Assembly (NCBI GenBank): GCA_003991915.1
Contig: RQTK01000156.1
Span: 459,606 to 523,605 of the forward strand
Origin: Elysia chlorotica
Taxonomy: Eukaryota > Mollusca > Gastropoda > Plakobranchidae
Length of the DNA: 64,000 bases
Direction of reading: 5' to 3'
The translations under genes and the position numbers were made by a program. Below, piece after piece: positions 33,203 to 47,342 of this stretch. The notes under the pieces are model-generated. The model was given only the letters and a program-made list of their open reading frames with translations. It did no database searches and was not told where the DNA came from. Positions within the stretch are counted from its first letter, which is position 1; every line of letters begins with the position of its first letter.

Positions 33203-36200
33203 ATGGAATTTGTCGAGCTTATCTCTTTCCACGTTGTAATCCCTGTAATAGGCGTTGTCTTGTGTGCTTTTGTTGTCTTTGCATTCGGCTTTAGATCACC
33301 AGTTCAGCCGCCAAGCTTCCAATTTGAAGAAGATAAACGTAACAAAAAGCGAATCAAGCCAACGAAAGTAAGTTGCAAATAACTAAAGAGACAAATTTAT
33401 CCAGCTAAACGAGATCGTCAATTGGAAAATCTTTAGATCTAGGTCTACAGGTCTACTAGATTGAAGATTCGACCATATGCCTAGATTCTAGCTTTTATAT
33501 AATCTAGATCTATGTTTATTCTACCCATGATCTATAAAGATATAAGGGGACACACTTTCTGCTCAAATTTTGACATACACATGATATGCATTAGGCCTAT
33601 AATTTTTGTTCAAATGCTTTGGTCAGACCGTCAAAGGAAAGCTTTCACCCCCTAAACTGTCCATGTGACCTGAATATTATTTGCAGAGTGAAAGAAAAAA
33701 ATTAAATTGCAATACATAGTGTTTATAAGCGTTACATCAATTTTGTATTGGTTGCTATGGATTAGACCCTAGAAGCATATGATCATTCAATACTTAGATT
33801 TAAATATAAAATTGTATGCACAGCAAATTATTATAAATTTTAAAAATAAAATGTATTCACAGCCAAAGACTTCAGCCAATGGACATGTTGTGAACGAAGC
33901 TCCAGCACAGAATCAAGTTCCAAAAACAAGTTCAACCTCAAAAGAGTCTAAACCTGCTGCCTCACCAAAAGCTAAACAGAATGAAACCAAGAATGTTGCC
34001 AAGAAAGAGGTCAAACAAGATCTGAAGTCAGAAAGAAAGGTAAAGGTAGAAGTAAAAAAAAAAATATATACTATCATTTCGTCTTCTTTATAAACTGCTT
34101 TAAAAGCTGTCAGTGTTACGGCTTGTGGCTTGGGAGGCTAGCCATGTTCTCTAGATAAGCTATTTACTTGTTAGCGCAAACAATCTACTCTATTTCCTAT
34201 GGCAATATAATTTGAAAGTAATTTTTCTTTACTTAAGCATCAAATAATAGTCATTGATATCCATTACGTGATTATGCAGATGGGTGTTTAAAGTTTATAA
34301 TGGTTGATTTTGTTGGTACTGTAGTTAAATACACATAATCCCCATGATTTAAAGTTCATGTTTTTGTTCGTTTCACGCAAAAAGAAAATTTAACATGTAC
34401 AAATTAAAAACATTTCAAGTCAACTTCAGATTACACATTCTTACTGATGTGTAATTCATTTCTCCAAACAATTTATAAAGGTGAAAAAGCAAGTGCAATC
34501 AGAGGAAACATCAAAACAAAGGGCGGTTGCAAAAAAAGAGGTAGAGGATGATGGTAAGTTGTGTGGCTTCCTACTTCATATTCAGTTCTTAAAAAATCGT
34601 TTAAAAGAATCCGCTATTTATGTGTACGCTGGTGATAAGATTTCTATGTGAGCTTGAGATTTTAGTGAAAGTGAAGAGTTTTTCTTTTTCTTTTTTAAAC
34701 GGAGAGTCCATTATGTCTTAAGTAACTTGAATACCTGTGGATATATGAATAATTCTTTACATCTAAAATTTCCATCTATTTATAAATTTGAGTTTAGAAA
34801 CAATTTCATTCTGTATAATTATGTACACCAAAAGGAATTATAGATCCCCTATAGTCCCATTTAGATTATGAAAAGAGGAAATAACCAGGTATTTAAGAGC
34901 TAGCGATTCATCTCTTTCAAATAAATGATGGATAAGGTCAACAGTCATACATGTATACAAGTACATAATATGCTGACACACATGATATTGATCAATAGAA
35001 AACTGATCTGTGAAGCTAGCAGTTGGTTTGAAAATACAAATTATGAGTCATTTTTAAATAATATTTGTAGGTCTAGTTGTACATGACAAATAGAGACAGG
35101 TTCTGGAATTAGTTCCAGAACAGTCATTGAAAATTAGGGGACCCAGGACAATAAATTCATAGCCAATGGAATGAATTTTTGTTTCTTTCTTGAGAGATAA
35201 CACAGTTTAATCTTGTAATGATTATGTAAAAGGGCTTTTCTGACTTGGTACTTCTATTTCTAAATCAGATTAAATTGCTTTCTTTTAAATGTTAAAGTTA
35301 TATAATTTTTATTTCGACTATTTATTTTTTAAGGTGAATGGACCACTGTTCAGGTTCCCAAGAAAAGCAAAAAGCAAAAGACTGTGGCCAGTGGAAAAAT
35401 CAAAGATGGTAGCCTGCCTGAATCTGCAGTAGAGTCTGAGCCAGAGGTTGAAGTCTCCCCCTCAATGGAGGCAGCTGCAGCAGCTGCTGCTCCTGTTGAG
35501 TCAGTGGTGGAAGAAGCCACAAGCAGCTCACCAGTGACTGCTAAAGTTGCCAAAAAGAAGATCAAGAAAGAAAAGAATGAAAAGGTGAAAAGTTAAGATT
35601 AAGTTTGCTGGGGGATTTTTTCCCTTTGACCCATCTCAAAAAATTAATCGAGAATGCAAGAGTAAATTCCTCTTTAAATGTTACCTTGTTTGTATTCTGT
35701 TGTTTGTTTTTTTTTTTATCCATAATATCATTTAAACAAACAACTGCTTAGTTCTTTAGTTTCAATTTGTATGGATTTATACTCCATTTTGTACGTGGAA
35801 ATCTAAAAAAAAAAATAGAAAAGAGAACTGATAGTAACATTTGATTTAACAAAGTACTAAATCTTCATGCTTGTACTCATCCCATAATTGATAAAGGCTG
35901 ATTAGTGCACTAAAAAAGGGAGCGCCTCTAGCAATAATGATACTAATACTAAGTAGTAGCAGTAAATGCCAGAAGAAAGCGTTGTTTTTTTAGATTTCAT
36001 TTTTTTTTTGTTTTAAAGTTATACTCCATTTCCAAACAATCGTACAGTAAATGCCCAAAACCCCCTTTTTTTTTTAGATTTCATTTTTTTTTTGTTTTAA
36101 AGTTATACTCCATTTCCAAACATCTAAATTTTTTTTTTTTACAATATTTACTTACCGTAGGTTTTAACTTATTTTCATAGGTAAAACCAGAAGAGAAAGA

Positions 36201-39200
36201 GGAGGTACTCATTGTTCCAGAGGTCGAAAAAGTTGCAACAGAGGTATATATATTGTCTGGTTTTTAAATTTTTACTTTGCTTGTGATGATTCCTTAGATT
36301 GAGTTACAATAAAATTGTGATGAATACTAAATTCATCAAATGATTCATATTTTGTGGCTTGATTTATCAATAAAAAAACAAAAACAAACAAACAACAAAA
36401 CACCATTGTGAAAATTGTTAATTGATGGCATGATACACTTCTATCTGGTCTAAAAATTGATCTGCAAGAAATTCTCTTTTTATACAAAGTTTGATTTTAT
36501 CCTAAACAGTAAACTCTCTCAAATTTAAAAGTGAGGTAAATCCATTGAGAAATAATCAGAAAGTTACAGTCTGTATAAGATGAGATTTACATTTCATCAA
36601 AAAGTAGCCTAATCAGGTGTGAATAAAACACAATCTGTGGGTTTATTGTGTTTAGATATGTTGGAAAAAAGGGTAATTTTACAACTTTATTCTTGGATAG
36701 TAGGGAGCCTAAAATGTCAGAAGATTAATGACTCAGACAGGTTTTCAACATGTCATGAGTTTTGTTTCCACTATCGATAAACGTTGGAAAAGGATGCAGC
36801 CTTAACTTTTAGTCAATGTGTAGAAGAGTTTACTAAATCCTTAATTAGTATAAAATGAATAGTCTCAATATCTTGTGAATCATGGACATTTTACAAGATG
36901 TCTTGGTGTTTGTTGATAATATACTCACACTGTTTCCCTTCCCTCCCAGGATAAGAAAAAAAAGAAGAAGGAAAAGAAAGTGTCTGCCGCCAATGATGGA
37001 GGTGCTGCGGCTGGTGCTGCTGCTGCCTTGCCTCAGGAAGCAGCTCCTGCGTCTGCCAAGTCTGTTGGGAAGGGTGCAGCTGGTGATCTCCCCATACTTG
37101 GAGAGATGGAACAAGAATTCCAGCTTGCTAAGACAAGCCCTAAAAAGAAAAAGAGCAAATCTAAAGAAAGCATACAGGTAGATTTTATGTTGTTTTTGGT
37201 GGGTTTTTTTTTTCTTTTTTCCCCCAAGTCCTGTTAATGCTCACTGTAAATACATAGTTTTATCCCCCCCCAGAGATTTCATCAAAATCCTTACGTTGTT
37301 TTTCAGTAGCTGTGCTAATAATATATAATATGGATGAAACTTCAGTAAAACATGTAGTTTGTTTATATTTTGACTTAGTTAACTGAGTACACACCTTTAC
37401 TAGATTGGGGGGAAAATTATTTTATGGTTTTACTTTTCCTGAGCTTCAATTACTTATTATTGTATGTTTGCTCAGGAGGAAAAGCCAGAGAAGGCAAACG
37501 ATGCACCAGTCAAGCAAGAAAAGAAAATACCTGAAGCCTCAAGTAATGAGAAAAAGAAAGCAGATGAGCCAAAAGGTATTTGTTTTTGTGTTTTTTTTTT
37601 CCCTGCAGCTCATTAACTTAAAATACAGTATGATTAAACCTCATGTTTTATGTGAGGATAAGATAAAAATAAGCTTCAAATCCAGCCCATATGAATTAAA
37701 AATGGAAACAAACTTGAATGTTTTTCTAACACACCCATGTGACGTCACAATGTTAAAGGGAGGGAGAGGCTGTGTGAAGCGTGCTGAGGAGTGGGGGGTG
37801 TCATTCTGGCATTATGGCGGTTGCAGGCATCTTTACAGTTTCGACTTTTACAGAAAGACCCGATTGGTCGTATTTTCATTTCTTTCAATTCATCATTATA
37901 ATAGTTACATATCAGACAACCAAACAACCCTATCTGTCATTTCTACTTATCTAAGATGGATAGATGGAATGATATCGGAACAGAATTTTTTAGTTTGAAG
38001 ACCAGGTGTAGTGATGTTGAACCCGATGAGCCCTATTTGAAGGGAAAGGAAAGAACAACAGATCTATCTTTATTACAATTAATGGCAGAGCACCATTTAA
38101 AAGACAATTGTTTGTGATTTTTACGGTGTCACAAACAAACAAAAGGATGCGCTGCAGGATACATTGCAAGGTCTGAGGTGCCAAGGCCTGTGCAGACAGC
38201 TGGGCGACCCACATACACAAATTCGCCTGTGTGCATCATCTCTCTATAGACCAGCTCTGGTTTTATTAAAAATATATTTTTATCCTTGATGTACATAGTA
38301 AAATGCATTGATCTAAAATGAAACCTGTTAAAATATCTTGTAGGGACTTAAGATGAATACGGTAGGTGTGGTTTATCTTAAAGTCCTGAAAGAATGCCTA
38401 TCAAAATCTGCCTATTTTGCATTGACAGAGAAAGCAGCAAGCTCCCAAGTTGAAGAGGAGCCAAAGAAGCCTGTAGAATCAGCCCAACCAAATGCACCTA
38501 CCTCTCCTGTATCATTCGATGAAATTGGAGGTAGGTCAATGATTAGTCAACTGAATACCCTCAGTAATTTATCACAGTTAGTCGCAACAACAATTTTCTA
38601 TTAAAGATAAACAATTTTCACATTTGCACAACTGGCTGTAATCCTTTTCTGGATTCAAGTGAGGATAGTAAATCATATGCTGTATGCGGTGTGAACATTG
38701 TGACAGTATCTTGATGTTGAAAGCACAAGAAATGCCTATAGCTTTTACGTTAGTTCCACTGGTCAGGATCCAAACCATTTACCATGGCAATGAATGGCTG
38801 TGTAAAAGTACACAATAACCATTAGCTTTGTTCATATATATATATATATACATACTACAATTTTTTTTCAAAAGAAGAATCATTTTGAAAATCTAGATCT
38901 AGATTTATTTGATATAATGGTACTTATTGTTATGTAGAATGGATACCTTTCCAAGATAGGCAATTGGTAGTACTAAGAACAGTAATTACGCACTATAATT
39001 ATTATTGTTATAATTGTAATTCAATTTAAATCAGTATTGTTTATTTATTTTATTTACAATTGTTTATTTTGGCATGTAAATGTTTTAACAAATTACCTGT
39101 AAATTTGTGATCTGCTGACCGTTCGAAGTTTGAATAATGGGCCTTCTTTTCACATTCTGACTATATACAAATGGCAAACATAAAATGACGTGGCTATGCT

Positions 39201-39342
39201 TTTTTTTTTTTTTTTAATCAAACACATCTTATCAAAGCATCTACAATTGTACAAATCTGAACTGTAACTTAACATTATTTCAGATTCTTGGCAGGAAGCA
39301 GCACCAAAGAGCAAGAAAAAGAAACCTAGGAGAGACAATTAA
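33203..39342 (+). CDS. MTDH: metadherin/LYRIC-like single-pass membrane protein
   Basis: Nine exons in consistent phase: 33203-33367, 33863-34039, 34481-34553, 35334-35584, 36181-36243, 36950-37177, 37476-37575, 38429-38530, 39284-39342 (1218 bases, 405 residues). All introns are GT-AG. Residues about 8-30 form one hydrophobic anchor, followed by a long Lys/Glu/Ala/Ser-rich, probably disordered chain with many KKxK clusters. Two points support metadherin. GEWTTVQVPKKSKKQK at residues 139-154 resembles the GAWETK...KRQQRKRDK region of vertebrate LYRIC. The C terminus, DSWQEAAPKSKKKKPRRDN, parallels the vertebrate ending SWESPKQIKKKKKARRET. Metadherin is an ER/nuclear-envelope-associated scaffold that binds SND1 in vertebrates. 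Here only two Trp are seen (141, 389), and the double-Trp SND1-binding segment is not recognisable. A ribosome-binding-protein-like membrane protein is the main alternative. Confidence 0.8.
35985..36126. repeat. tandem pair of ~80-bp units in MTDH intron 4
   Basis: Two adjacent copies running from CAGTAAATGCC to TATACTCCATTTCCAAACA, each with the segment TAGATTTCATTTTTTTTT. They lie about 60 bases upstream of the acceptor for the 63-base exon 5. Confidence 0.85.
37576..38428 (+). other. MTDH intron 7
   Basis: Contains two GC-richer patches (about 37744-37820 and 38140-38240) unlike the surrounding AT-rich DNA. They could be old repeat insertions. Neither matches another sequence in this window that I could find. 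Confidence 0.6.
38531..39283 (+). other. MTDH intron 8
   Basis: AT-rich, with a short (TA)n run at about 38836-38850 and a poly-T tract before 39217. No additional exon seen. Confidence 0.7.
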
Positions 39343-42300
39343 ATTGGCCAACCATCCTAAAAATATTTGAAGGAAATTGAAAGGTTAACCGTAAGCAGCA
39401 TTCCTTTCTTGTTAATGTTTAAAAGTGAACAGCACCTGAGCAACCAATCGTGATATTCAAAAGAAATCGTGCTTCTCTATAAGATTATGATCAATATCTT
39501 ATAAGGACTATTTCTTAGCTGTTTGAAGTAGTTTGAAAGCTCATTCGCATATATTTCGTTACATTGAGGAATGGCGTTGTAAGTGTTATGAATTTTTTAT
39601 TTTTTTTTTAGCAGAAAGTTAAAAAAAATATGTAGAGCTGCACTCTTGACATGCAATATTTGTATTTTCCATGAATTGAAATATTTTTAAACCAATGTTG
39701 TCTTTTTAGGCTTCCAATTTTCTATCTATAAACACTACATTTTTTTTTTCAATTTTTTTTTTTCTTCCTCTTACTGCAAAATTCTTATCACAGATATTAT
39801 ACTGTCAGTAAGTGTAAGTGGGTCTTAAGAATATTTGACTTGTGAGCATCAAAGATATGAGTCACACAGTCAAAAGAAGGCAAAGTCCTTTTTTAACTGA
39901 AAGAGAACTAACTATCTAAATGTCTTTTTCATCTTGGCTTATATTCAATTGAGATAAAATCTTAAGTAGATTCTGGAATCATGGCTGTGTCTATTCTTTT
40001 TTGACAGCAAAACATTTTATAACAACATTTTGCAATGATAAGCTGCAATACCAAATAAAGTAAAGTCACTAAAATTTGTAATTAGTCTCATGTCCACAAC
40101 TTGTAAAATGGTTTCTGTTAAAGCTTTTTTCTCCTTTATAATTGTAAGTTTATTTGGCAGAAGGCAAGAAAAGATTTTGGGCCATATCTTTTTTTTTTTT
40201 TTTGTTTCCCAGTAGTGTTATATGACAGTGGCACATTTTGGAGAGCCTTGTCTCATCTCTAGTTTGTTCTTTTTGTTAGAGCTATGATTCACCATAAACA
40301 ATAAATAAATTGCAATGGATACACAGCACATACAGCTAGATCAAAATGTAGTTAGTAAATAGGAGTATTTTGGAAGTATTATTACACCCACAATGCCAAT
40401 GTGTTCATTGGTAGTCATGCAAAGCAAGGTTACTTTGTTTCTGCTTGAATCTGACACAAAGTAGGAAGGGGGGTGGGTGGATTATTCACAACTTAGTTGG
40501 CTACCATATAGCTAGGTGTTTTATGCCCCCAGATGCATCAGTTCATCTGGTCTGCAAATTTTGACTGTTACCGTTTTGGGTTTTTGTCACAATGGGACAT
40601 CTGTCTAGGTTTTTCTCTTGAATTGTTAAACTGTCTGGTGAGGCTTTCTGTTGTCTCATAAATGTTTTTCCTTTTTTTTTTTTTTTTTAATAAACAGGTG
40701 TTGTGTATTAATGGGCATTATTTTGTTTAATCTTGCATTTTCTTTGAATGAAAAAAAAGTCTATAGTCCAGTCTGCTTTCAAGCAAAGAGCCATTGAGCA
40801 GTATGGCTCTCTTAATATCAGAAGATATTGATACTTGTAAAAAAAATTAAGGGACCAATCCTTCCAGCTTGGCCTGAAATGACTCACACAATGCATAAGA
40901 AATTGTTGGAAGTCACTACGAGCGCACATTAATTCTTGTGAAACACCTGTCACATATTTCAAACATGATATTACAAGTTTTTCTGGTTGTTGTTTCTTTT
41001 TCTTTCTCAGATCCATTTGTTTCTCCTGTCTTTGCTCAGCAACCTAATAAGTATCTGATCATTCATGGATTCATTTTTAATTTTTTTCAAAACTTTGTTT
41101 AAGGCCTTTTCAAAGTAAATACTGAGCTTTTTTTCCACTTGATGCACGTTGCAGTACTACTACTAGTGTGTTAAATATATGTATTTGTTTAAAAAAAAAA
41201 GAAGCCTATTACACATACAAAGTTGTAGGTTCCACAGGAACTTTGCCTTGTCATGCTGGTTTGACATTCATTGGGTACTTCGCACTTGCTCAAATTGAGC
41301 TCAAATATTTCAGTCTATTCCAAAGTCCCACGTACATGCCTTTTGTGTAAGTGAGTCCTTTTTTTAACTTCTGAAAGGATAACAGATACTTACTCTTCAG
41401 GTTCTCTTTTGTTGTGAAAATTGCTGTTGCTGACCTTATAAGCTGCTTTTTCACTCTTGTCATTTGTTTATAGTTGTTTTGTTTTTTTCTGAGTTAGGTG
41501 CTAAAGAAGTAAAATTTAAGATATTGTTTGTTTCTCTTGCTCTTTGCGCATGGGGATTGTTCCATTGTGATGATATGGCCAATCAGCAGAGTAGAGTACT
41601 CTTAAGTCATTCCTTAAAGTTTTATTAGAAAGAGAACTAGGTATGTTAATTTCTTTGCTCAGAGCTTCATCTTCAACAGGGCCTCACCAGGATATGAATG
41701 TAGCATGAAACAAGTGTTTAAAGTGCATTTCTTTTGTTGCTCCTTAAAACAATTCCATGACCAGCTTTATCTCAAGGCAAAGCAATGGTTTGACTTTACA
41801 AGTCAGGGTCAGAGCTTTGCTCTCTAGTCAGTTAATTGCCTGAGAGTTCTTACCTTCTGATTTCAGTTTTTGTTTTGAGATATTTATTTTTGGATCTCTT
41901 GTCTTCATCAGTCATCGTCCACATTGGTGAAAAAAATTCTCAGGTGCTATTTTTGTGTGTGTGTGTTCAAATCAAAGACTATATTTTAATAAAATGCAAG
42001 TTTTCCGTATTAGATTTTCTGCTATTACCAAGATTTGTAATAGAAATTGTAGGTTCGATGATAGTTATTGAAGAAAAAATGACCATTCTTTAGACGGAGA
42101 AGGATATGTTAACGGAAAGGTATAGATTTGTTTTGAACAGTATGTATGTCTGTAAAAAAAAGTTGCATGATTTTGGACCTTATGTTTAAAAGTACTACTT
42201 TCTCTGCAGTTCCAGGATCAATCTTCACAGGAAGGAATCTGTCTGTAGACCTATAGTCAATAGTGAAATATCTTCTTTCTCAGAAATTAAAGATTGGAAG

Positions 42301-45300
42301 GATGTCTCATAGAGCTCTGTAAAGTATGTGCTCCATTGTTCAACACATGTTTTTGTTGCTCTAGACCCTCCCACCAACCTCCAGGGTTTTTTCCATCCAC
42401 TTGCTGGCGAGAAACAATTCTGTTCATTATTAATAGAATCCAGTATATGAAGCAGTGTGTTTATGAAATTTGTACATATTATATTTATATATTTACCTGG
42501 CTCTCATAGCCACTGTCCACTGGCAAACTGGTTATAATTTGATTTTTTTTTTTATTTAAATGTCTTCCTATTTAGCTCAATGAGAAAGACTAATGTGACA
42601 AAATTTAGTCTTTGACAATTTTGTAATGTGTACGAACAATTGACTCTTGCTCTGTTGTGAAGTGAAAAAAAAATATAAAAATAGTCATCTCTATTTTGCT
42701 TATTGTCAAGAGAACATGTTGTTCAAGGCTTTAAAGAAAGTATTGATATTGACATGTTTGCTTTCTTGAAATATGTTGATGTTGTCTTCTTTCTTATCAG
42801 AGTGCGCCATAACTACATAACAATACTGACTGCCATAATCTTAGCAAGTTGTATGAAACAAGGACTTACCATTTAGATGTAATTTTTAGTTGTTGTTAAC
42901 AAGATGTACAACTTGAGTCAGGAAAAATACTTTAAGATTGCATTCAGTGTGGCTTTACATTTCTTTCTAAATAAGCTCAGTTTTGCTATAAAAAAAAAAG
43001 TACAGACCTTTGAATTTGAATGCATTTCAATCCCTATTTTAAAACCGTTGCATGAATCCTAATAATTGCAGGTGTTTTATTGGATTTCAAAATGAATAAC
43101 CCGTTTTGCATATTTCAACATATACATTATCTTCTACTTACACTTATATTGACGAATATGAAAGCATACCCATTTTGGATCATAGTGAGTCTTAAATGTG
43201 AAGACAAAATTAAAGAAGTAAAAAGAATGATCTCCAAGTGCATGATTTCTCTTTAAGATAAAAATGATTGTATTACTATATTTTTTATGTTTTTTCTTGA
43301 ATTTGTTATTTGCCTGACTTAATAGATTTTATTTCTTCATCTACGCATTTTGTAAATTTATTGACCACTGTGATGCAAATTTGATCATTGCAATGTCGCA
43401 TGCTCCTCTTTTTCTCTTATGACTCGGAAGGAAGTCTGGTGAGACATAAGTGTTAGGGGGTTAAAAGCATCAAATGGAATTTACTTATATTTGTTCAGGC
43501 TATGATTTTTATCTTTCATTTTATCATTTTACCTGCTTTTAATTTTTTTTTATTTTTAGTGTTGTTAATGGCTAAGAATATGTTTTAATATCCAAAAGTG
43601 ACTAGCACATTGATTTTTTTAGAAATGTCAATTTTTTCTTCTTCAAATTTTCAAGTGTAAGCCTGTATCCATTTTAAATTATAACTTCGGCATGCCCTTT
43701 GGTCTTTTTTCTGTACAGATACTTATGTTGAGGTTGCACTGCAATGTGTTCACTTACATTATTGTATATCATCTTTGTAATTTTATTGTTGATGTCAAAA
43801 ATTGTAAATGCATCATGAAATACAGCATAATGTATTTTTGTAAGAAATTATTTGGATTAGGGTCAATTTATGTTAACCATTTCTGTTTGTTGCTACTGTT
43901 AAAGTTTCATCACAATTTTCCCAATGTTATTTGTATCATTTATCAGAATCTGTTGCTTTTCAAGTTATAGGAAAAAAGTAGCCTTTCCCTAACAGCCAAA
44001 TATTTATGTACTTAGGTGGATTTAAGATAAATCTGTATAAGACTGAAATTCATAAAACAGAAAATCCTTTTGTTCTTTTAACAATTATAAGTTCAAGAAA
44101 ATGAACAAAATATGAGTGTGTGTCCAAATGTATTAATACTAATAACATATTTCTTCTAACCTCATAAATAAGAGTAAGCAAAACATGACATTAAGTTTTG
44201 CATTTCTGTTAGTCTTCCATTATTTGGGCAATATTATCATGAAATTGTAGGAAACAAGGAAATAATAATATACTAGGGCTTCTATTTCACCATATTAGGC
44301 TGCAGTATGATAGTGTCTCCCCGAGTACCCACTCCAATATGGACACAAAGTTATTTCATTCAACTAAATAAAAGTAAAGTTCCTACCAATTGCCGGCATT
44401 TTTCAATGGTGCGAAATTTTTACATTTTGGTGGGCAGTGCCAGCAAGGTTGTTTTCCATTTTTTAGCTAGCATGATAAAAAATGTATTATTTCTTTTTTT
44501 GTAATTGTTTTATTTGGTGATATGTAAACATTTGTACTACTCTGGGTAATGTATGTTCAAATTTGCTGTAAGGAAAAAAAAATGTGATTAAGACTTCATC
44601 CATATGGTTTTATTCTAAAGTGGATTTTCAAACTTACCTCAATGTTGAGGGCGCCTATGACTTGCCGAAGTAGAAAAGGTTTTTTTTTTTTTTTTTCATT
44701 TTGACAAAGCTTTGCGTTATTACATCTAGACCAATGAGAGTGAGGCTCAATTAAAATGAACTTTACTATCTTGATAACTGATGAGAACACATAAATTCTT
44801 TTTTTTTTTTTTTTAGCTATGGGCTGAAACTGCCATAGTGACCAAATATTGAACATTAACAAATTTATAGTTAGGTCAGCCAAGATTTGAATTGTACAAT
44901 GCACCAGTCTGTCTCATAGTTATAGCAGATAATAGAGATAAAGTGATTTTTTTTTCTTTACTATTACAGATTGTAATATAGTTTTGTCTGGGAAAGATGT
45001 ACTGCTGTTCTTGGTATTCATGAATGTTGTGTGATATTATTTTTTGGGATACAAAAAAAAATAATAATTTTGTAACAAATATTTACATGCATGTATTTGT
45101 CTTTGCCACATAAATGTCATCTGTTAAGGGTAAAAATTGTCTATATTTCAACCAAAATATTCAATTATTGAAATTGCATATTATTTACCTTTCAATACAT
45201 TTAAACCATGTTCGTTTCCTTCAAAACTTTGATTTTGATGAAGCTTTTCTTGACAAACATGTTATTTTTTTAGGAGTAGTAAAAAAAAACCCAAACATTT

Positions 45301-47160
45301 TGTAATTTTATATTAAAGTTAACTTGTTACATCCTAAGTAAAAGAAAACAAAGCAGTACAATTTTCAATCTAAATCTCTCTTATTTTTCCCATGGCTGTA
45401 TGTTTTGGAAGTTTGTTCACAGTTTAGGGTGTCGGAAAAAGAAGTGTCATGGTTTTATTGCTCATTTCAGGGTTTAAGAAAGTTGTTTTACTGTCTTTTT
45501 ATGAGAAAAAAAATATTATTTTTTTCATAAACTACTGAGAATATGTCTTTGCCATCATTGATATTGTTTTCACACACAAAAAATGTTAACACTAACAGTT
45601 ATGTACTGTATTCTTTTGTTGTGCTACTGAATAGCAAATTTAATGGTGCACTTGACTTACATGATATAATGTCCTCCTGCACCTGTAATTGCCTCTATTG
45701 TTCCCTTTCACTTGCATACACCTCAATGTCTCCTATTGCCAGTTTTACTTCATGTTAAGACTGCAGATTGTGAAATGGTTTTATGAAATTATCACTTTTG
45801 TTGAATATTATCTTCCATGTAGACTAGAAAACAACTGTGGTGGTGGTGACTGCTTTTGTGTTGTTTTTGTTGTTGTGTTTTTTTCTTCTATGGTGAAGGG
45901 ATGCAAGTTATGAATACCAAGTTAGTGATATAAATGGCTTATACAAAATATTCATCTTTTGAATGGTTCCCTAAGAATTGTGTTGGATAAATAGTTTTTC
46001 AATCAAATTAGGGTCTTTATCATACGCATGATAAATAATAGACTGTGATTTTTTTCTTCTTTTTATGAAATCTCTCAGGAGAAAATAACTTGATAAGGAA
46101 GGGCAGTTAATTGGGATTTTTCTTTTCACTGTGGCTCTATTGTAAAATAACAAACTTGTTAACCATAGCTATAAATCTAATGTTACAATTATTGTGCAAT
46201 GTTTTACTTCCTAATTGTTTCAACACAAGTCTGTATGAATGGTGATGAAAATCTATGAGCCTCTTGATATGTTAAAAAATATATATATATTGTCTAATGA
46301 AAATAAATTGAGACATTTTATTTTATGAAATCTTTGTCTGTAGATAAAAGCAAATAAAGTAACAAAATGTACTCTTTCACTGTGTGTTGCTCTTTTGAAT
46401 TTGAATCTGCGTCCGTGTGATCATGATAGACTTCCAAAATCACCATTGCAGCTCACATGTGGGGATAAATAATTTGGTACTACAGTATGCTTTTGGATTT
46501 ACACATTAACAGCTAAAATATAAAGCAACTTACAGTAAATCTGTAAATGTAATGCGTTTTTAAAAAGTAAAGTATGGAACTAAGGTGGCATTCATGAAGC
46601 AAGCAAGCAATCTAGCAACATCTGTGCATCTGCAGAAAACCACTAGTCTTTATTTTAAGGCCTAACTAAAGCGTCTTTTCGTATATGTGAGTGTTGAGTA
46701 GTTCAGAACTGCTGCATAGGTATAAAGTTCCTTCAAAAAAAAATCTCGTAAAATTTGTATATATGCTGCAAAGCATTTGTCTTGTGCAGAAAATTAATTG
46801 TTCTATCACATTTTTAGATCTGCACATATGCGGAGACTCTTTTTGTAGTGTTCCCGGCTAGTAAGTGAACTAAGACATAGTCTTTTCTGTGCCTGATAAA
46901 CACCTCTGGCTCAAGGAACCAGCTCATTTAATTTCAGTGCCTAGTAGTTCATTAGATGGAAGGTTTATTGAAGCTATGGGTGACCTATTGTTGCAAGTCC
47001 ATTTCACTTTTTAGAGCCTTCATCTGGTTTCTACATACATATGTAAGCCTAGTGTTGAGCCAGTCACAGCCCCCACCACTTTATCTACAAGTTTCCTTAG
47101 TACTCCCCCCTTTCCCAACCACATTTTTAAATTACATGTATATCGTTTTGTCTCTTTGAA
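39343..47160 (+). other. T-rich gene-free region downstream of MTDH, possibly long 3' UTR
   Basis: Nearly 8 kb without a supported exon or recognisable mobile element. Plus-strand T runs are frequent throughout, mirroring the intron composition of MTDH. AATAAA hexamers occur at 40054-40059, 40300-40305, 40689-40694 and near 46354. The last is followed by a TGTGTGTTGCTCTTTT segment that looks like a GU-rich downstream element. The true 3' end cannot be set from sequence alone. Confidence 0.4.
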
Positions 47161-47165
47161 GGGAG

Positions 47166-47342
47166 GGATGCAAACTGGCGGAAGTGGTAGAGCATTGGTC
47201 TCCTCATGGGGAGGTCCCAGTTAGAAACCCTTAATCAGTCCAAAATGTATTTGTCCGATTTCATCCCCTTCTGGTTAGGTTGGCGTCAGTATCGTATGGC
47301 CGGCTAAGACTGGAGTCCAAGCCTGCCAGCTCCTGATATTAA
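47166..47342 (+). mobile_element. SINE, left segment, 3' truncated
   Basis: tRNA-like A box (GTGGTAGAGCATTGG at 47184) followed by a degenerate B box (CCCAGTTAGAAACCC). The body then has TTGGCGTCAGTAT and GGCCGGCTAAGACTGGAGTCC. It stops after GGAGTCCAAGCC where the foldback element begins. Bases about 47191-47323 are almost identical to 48616-48748. Confidence 0.75.

Noticed and set aside
37405..37998. 197-codon plus-strand frame
   Set aside because: It reads across MTDH exon 7 in the wrong frame and then into the intron.
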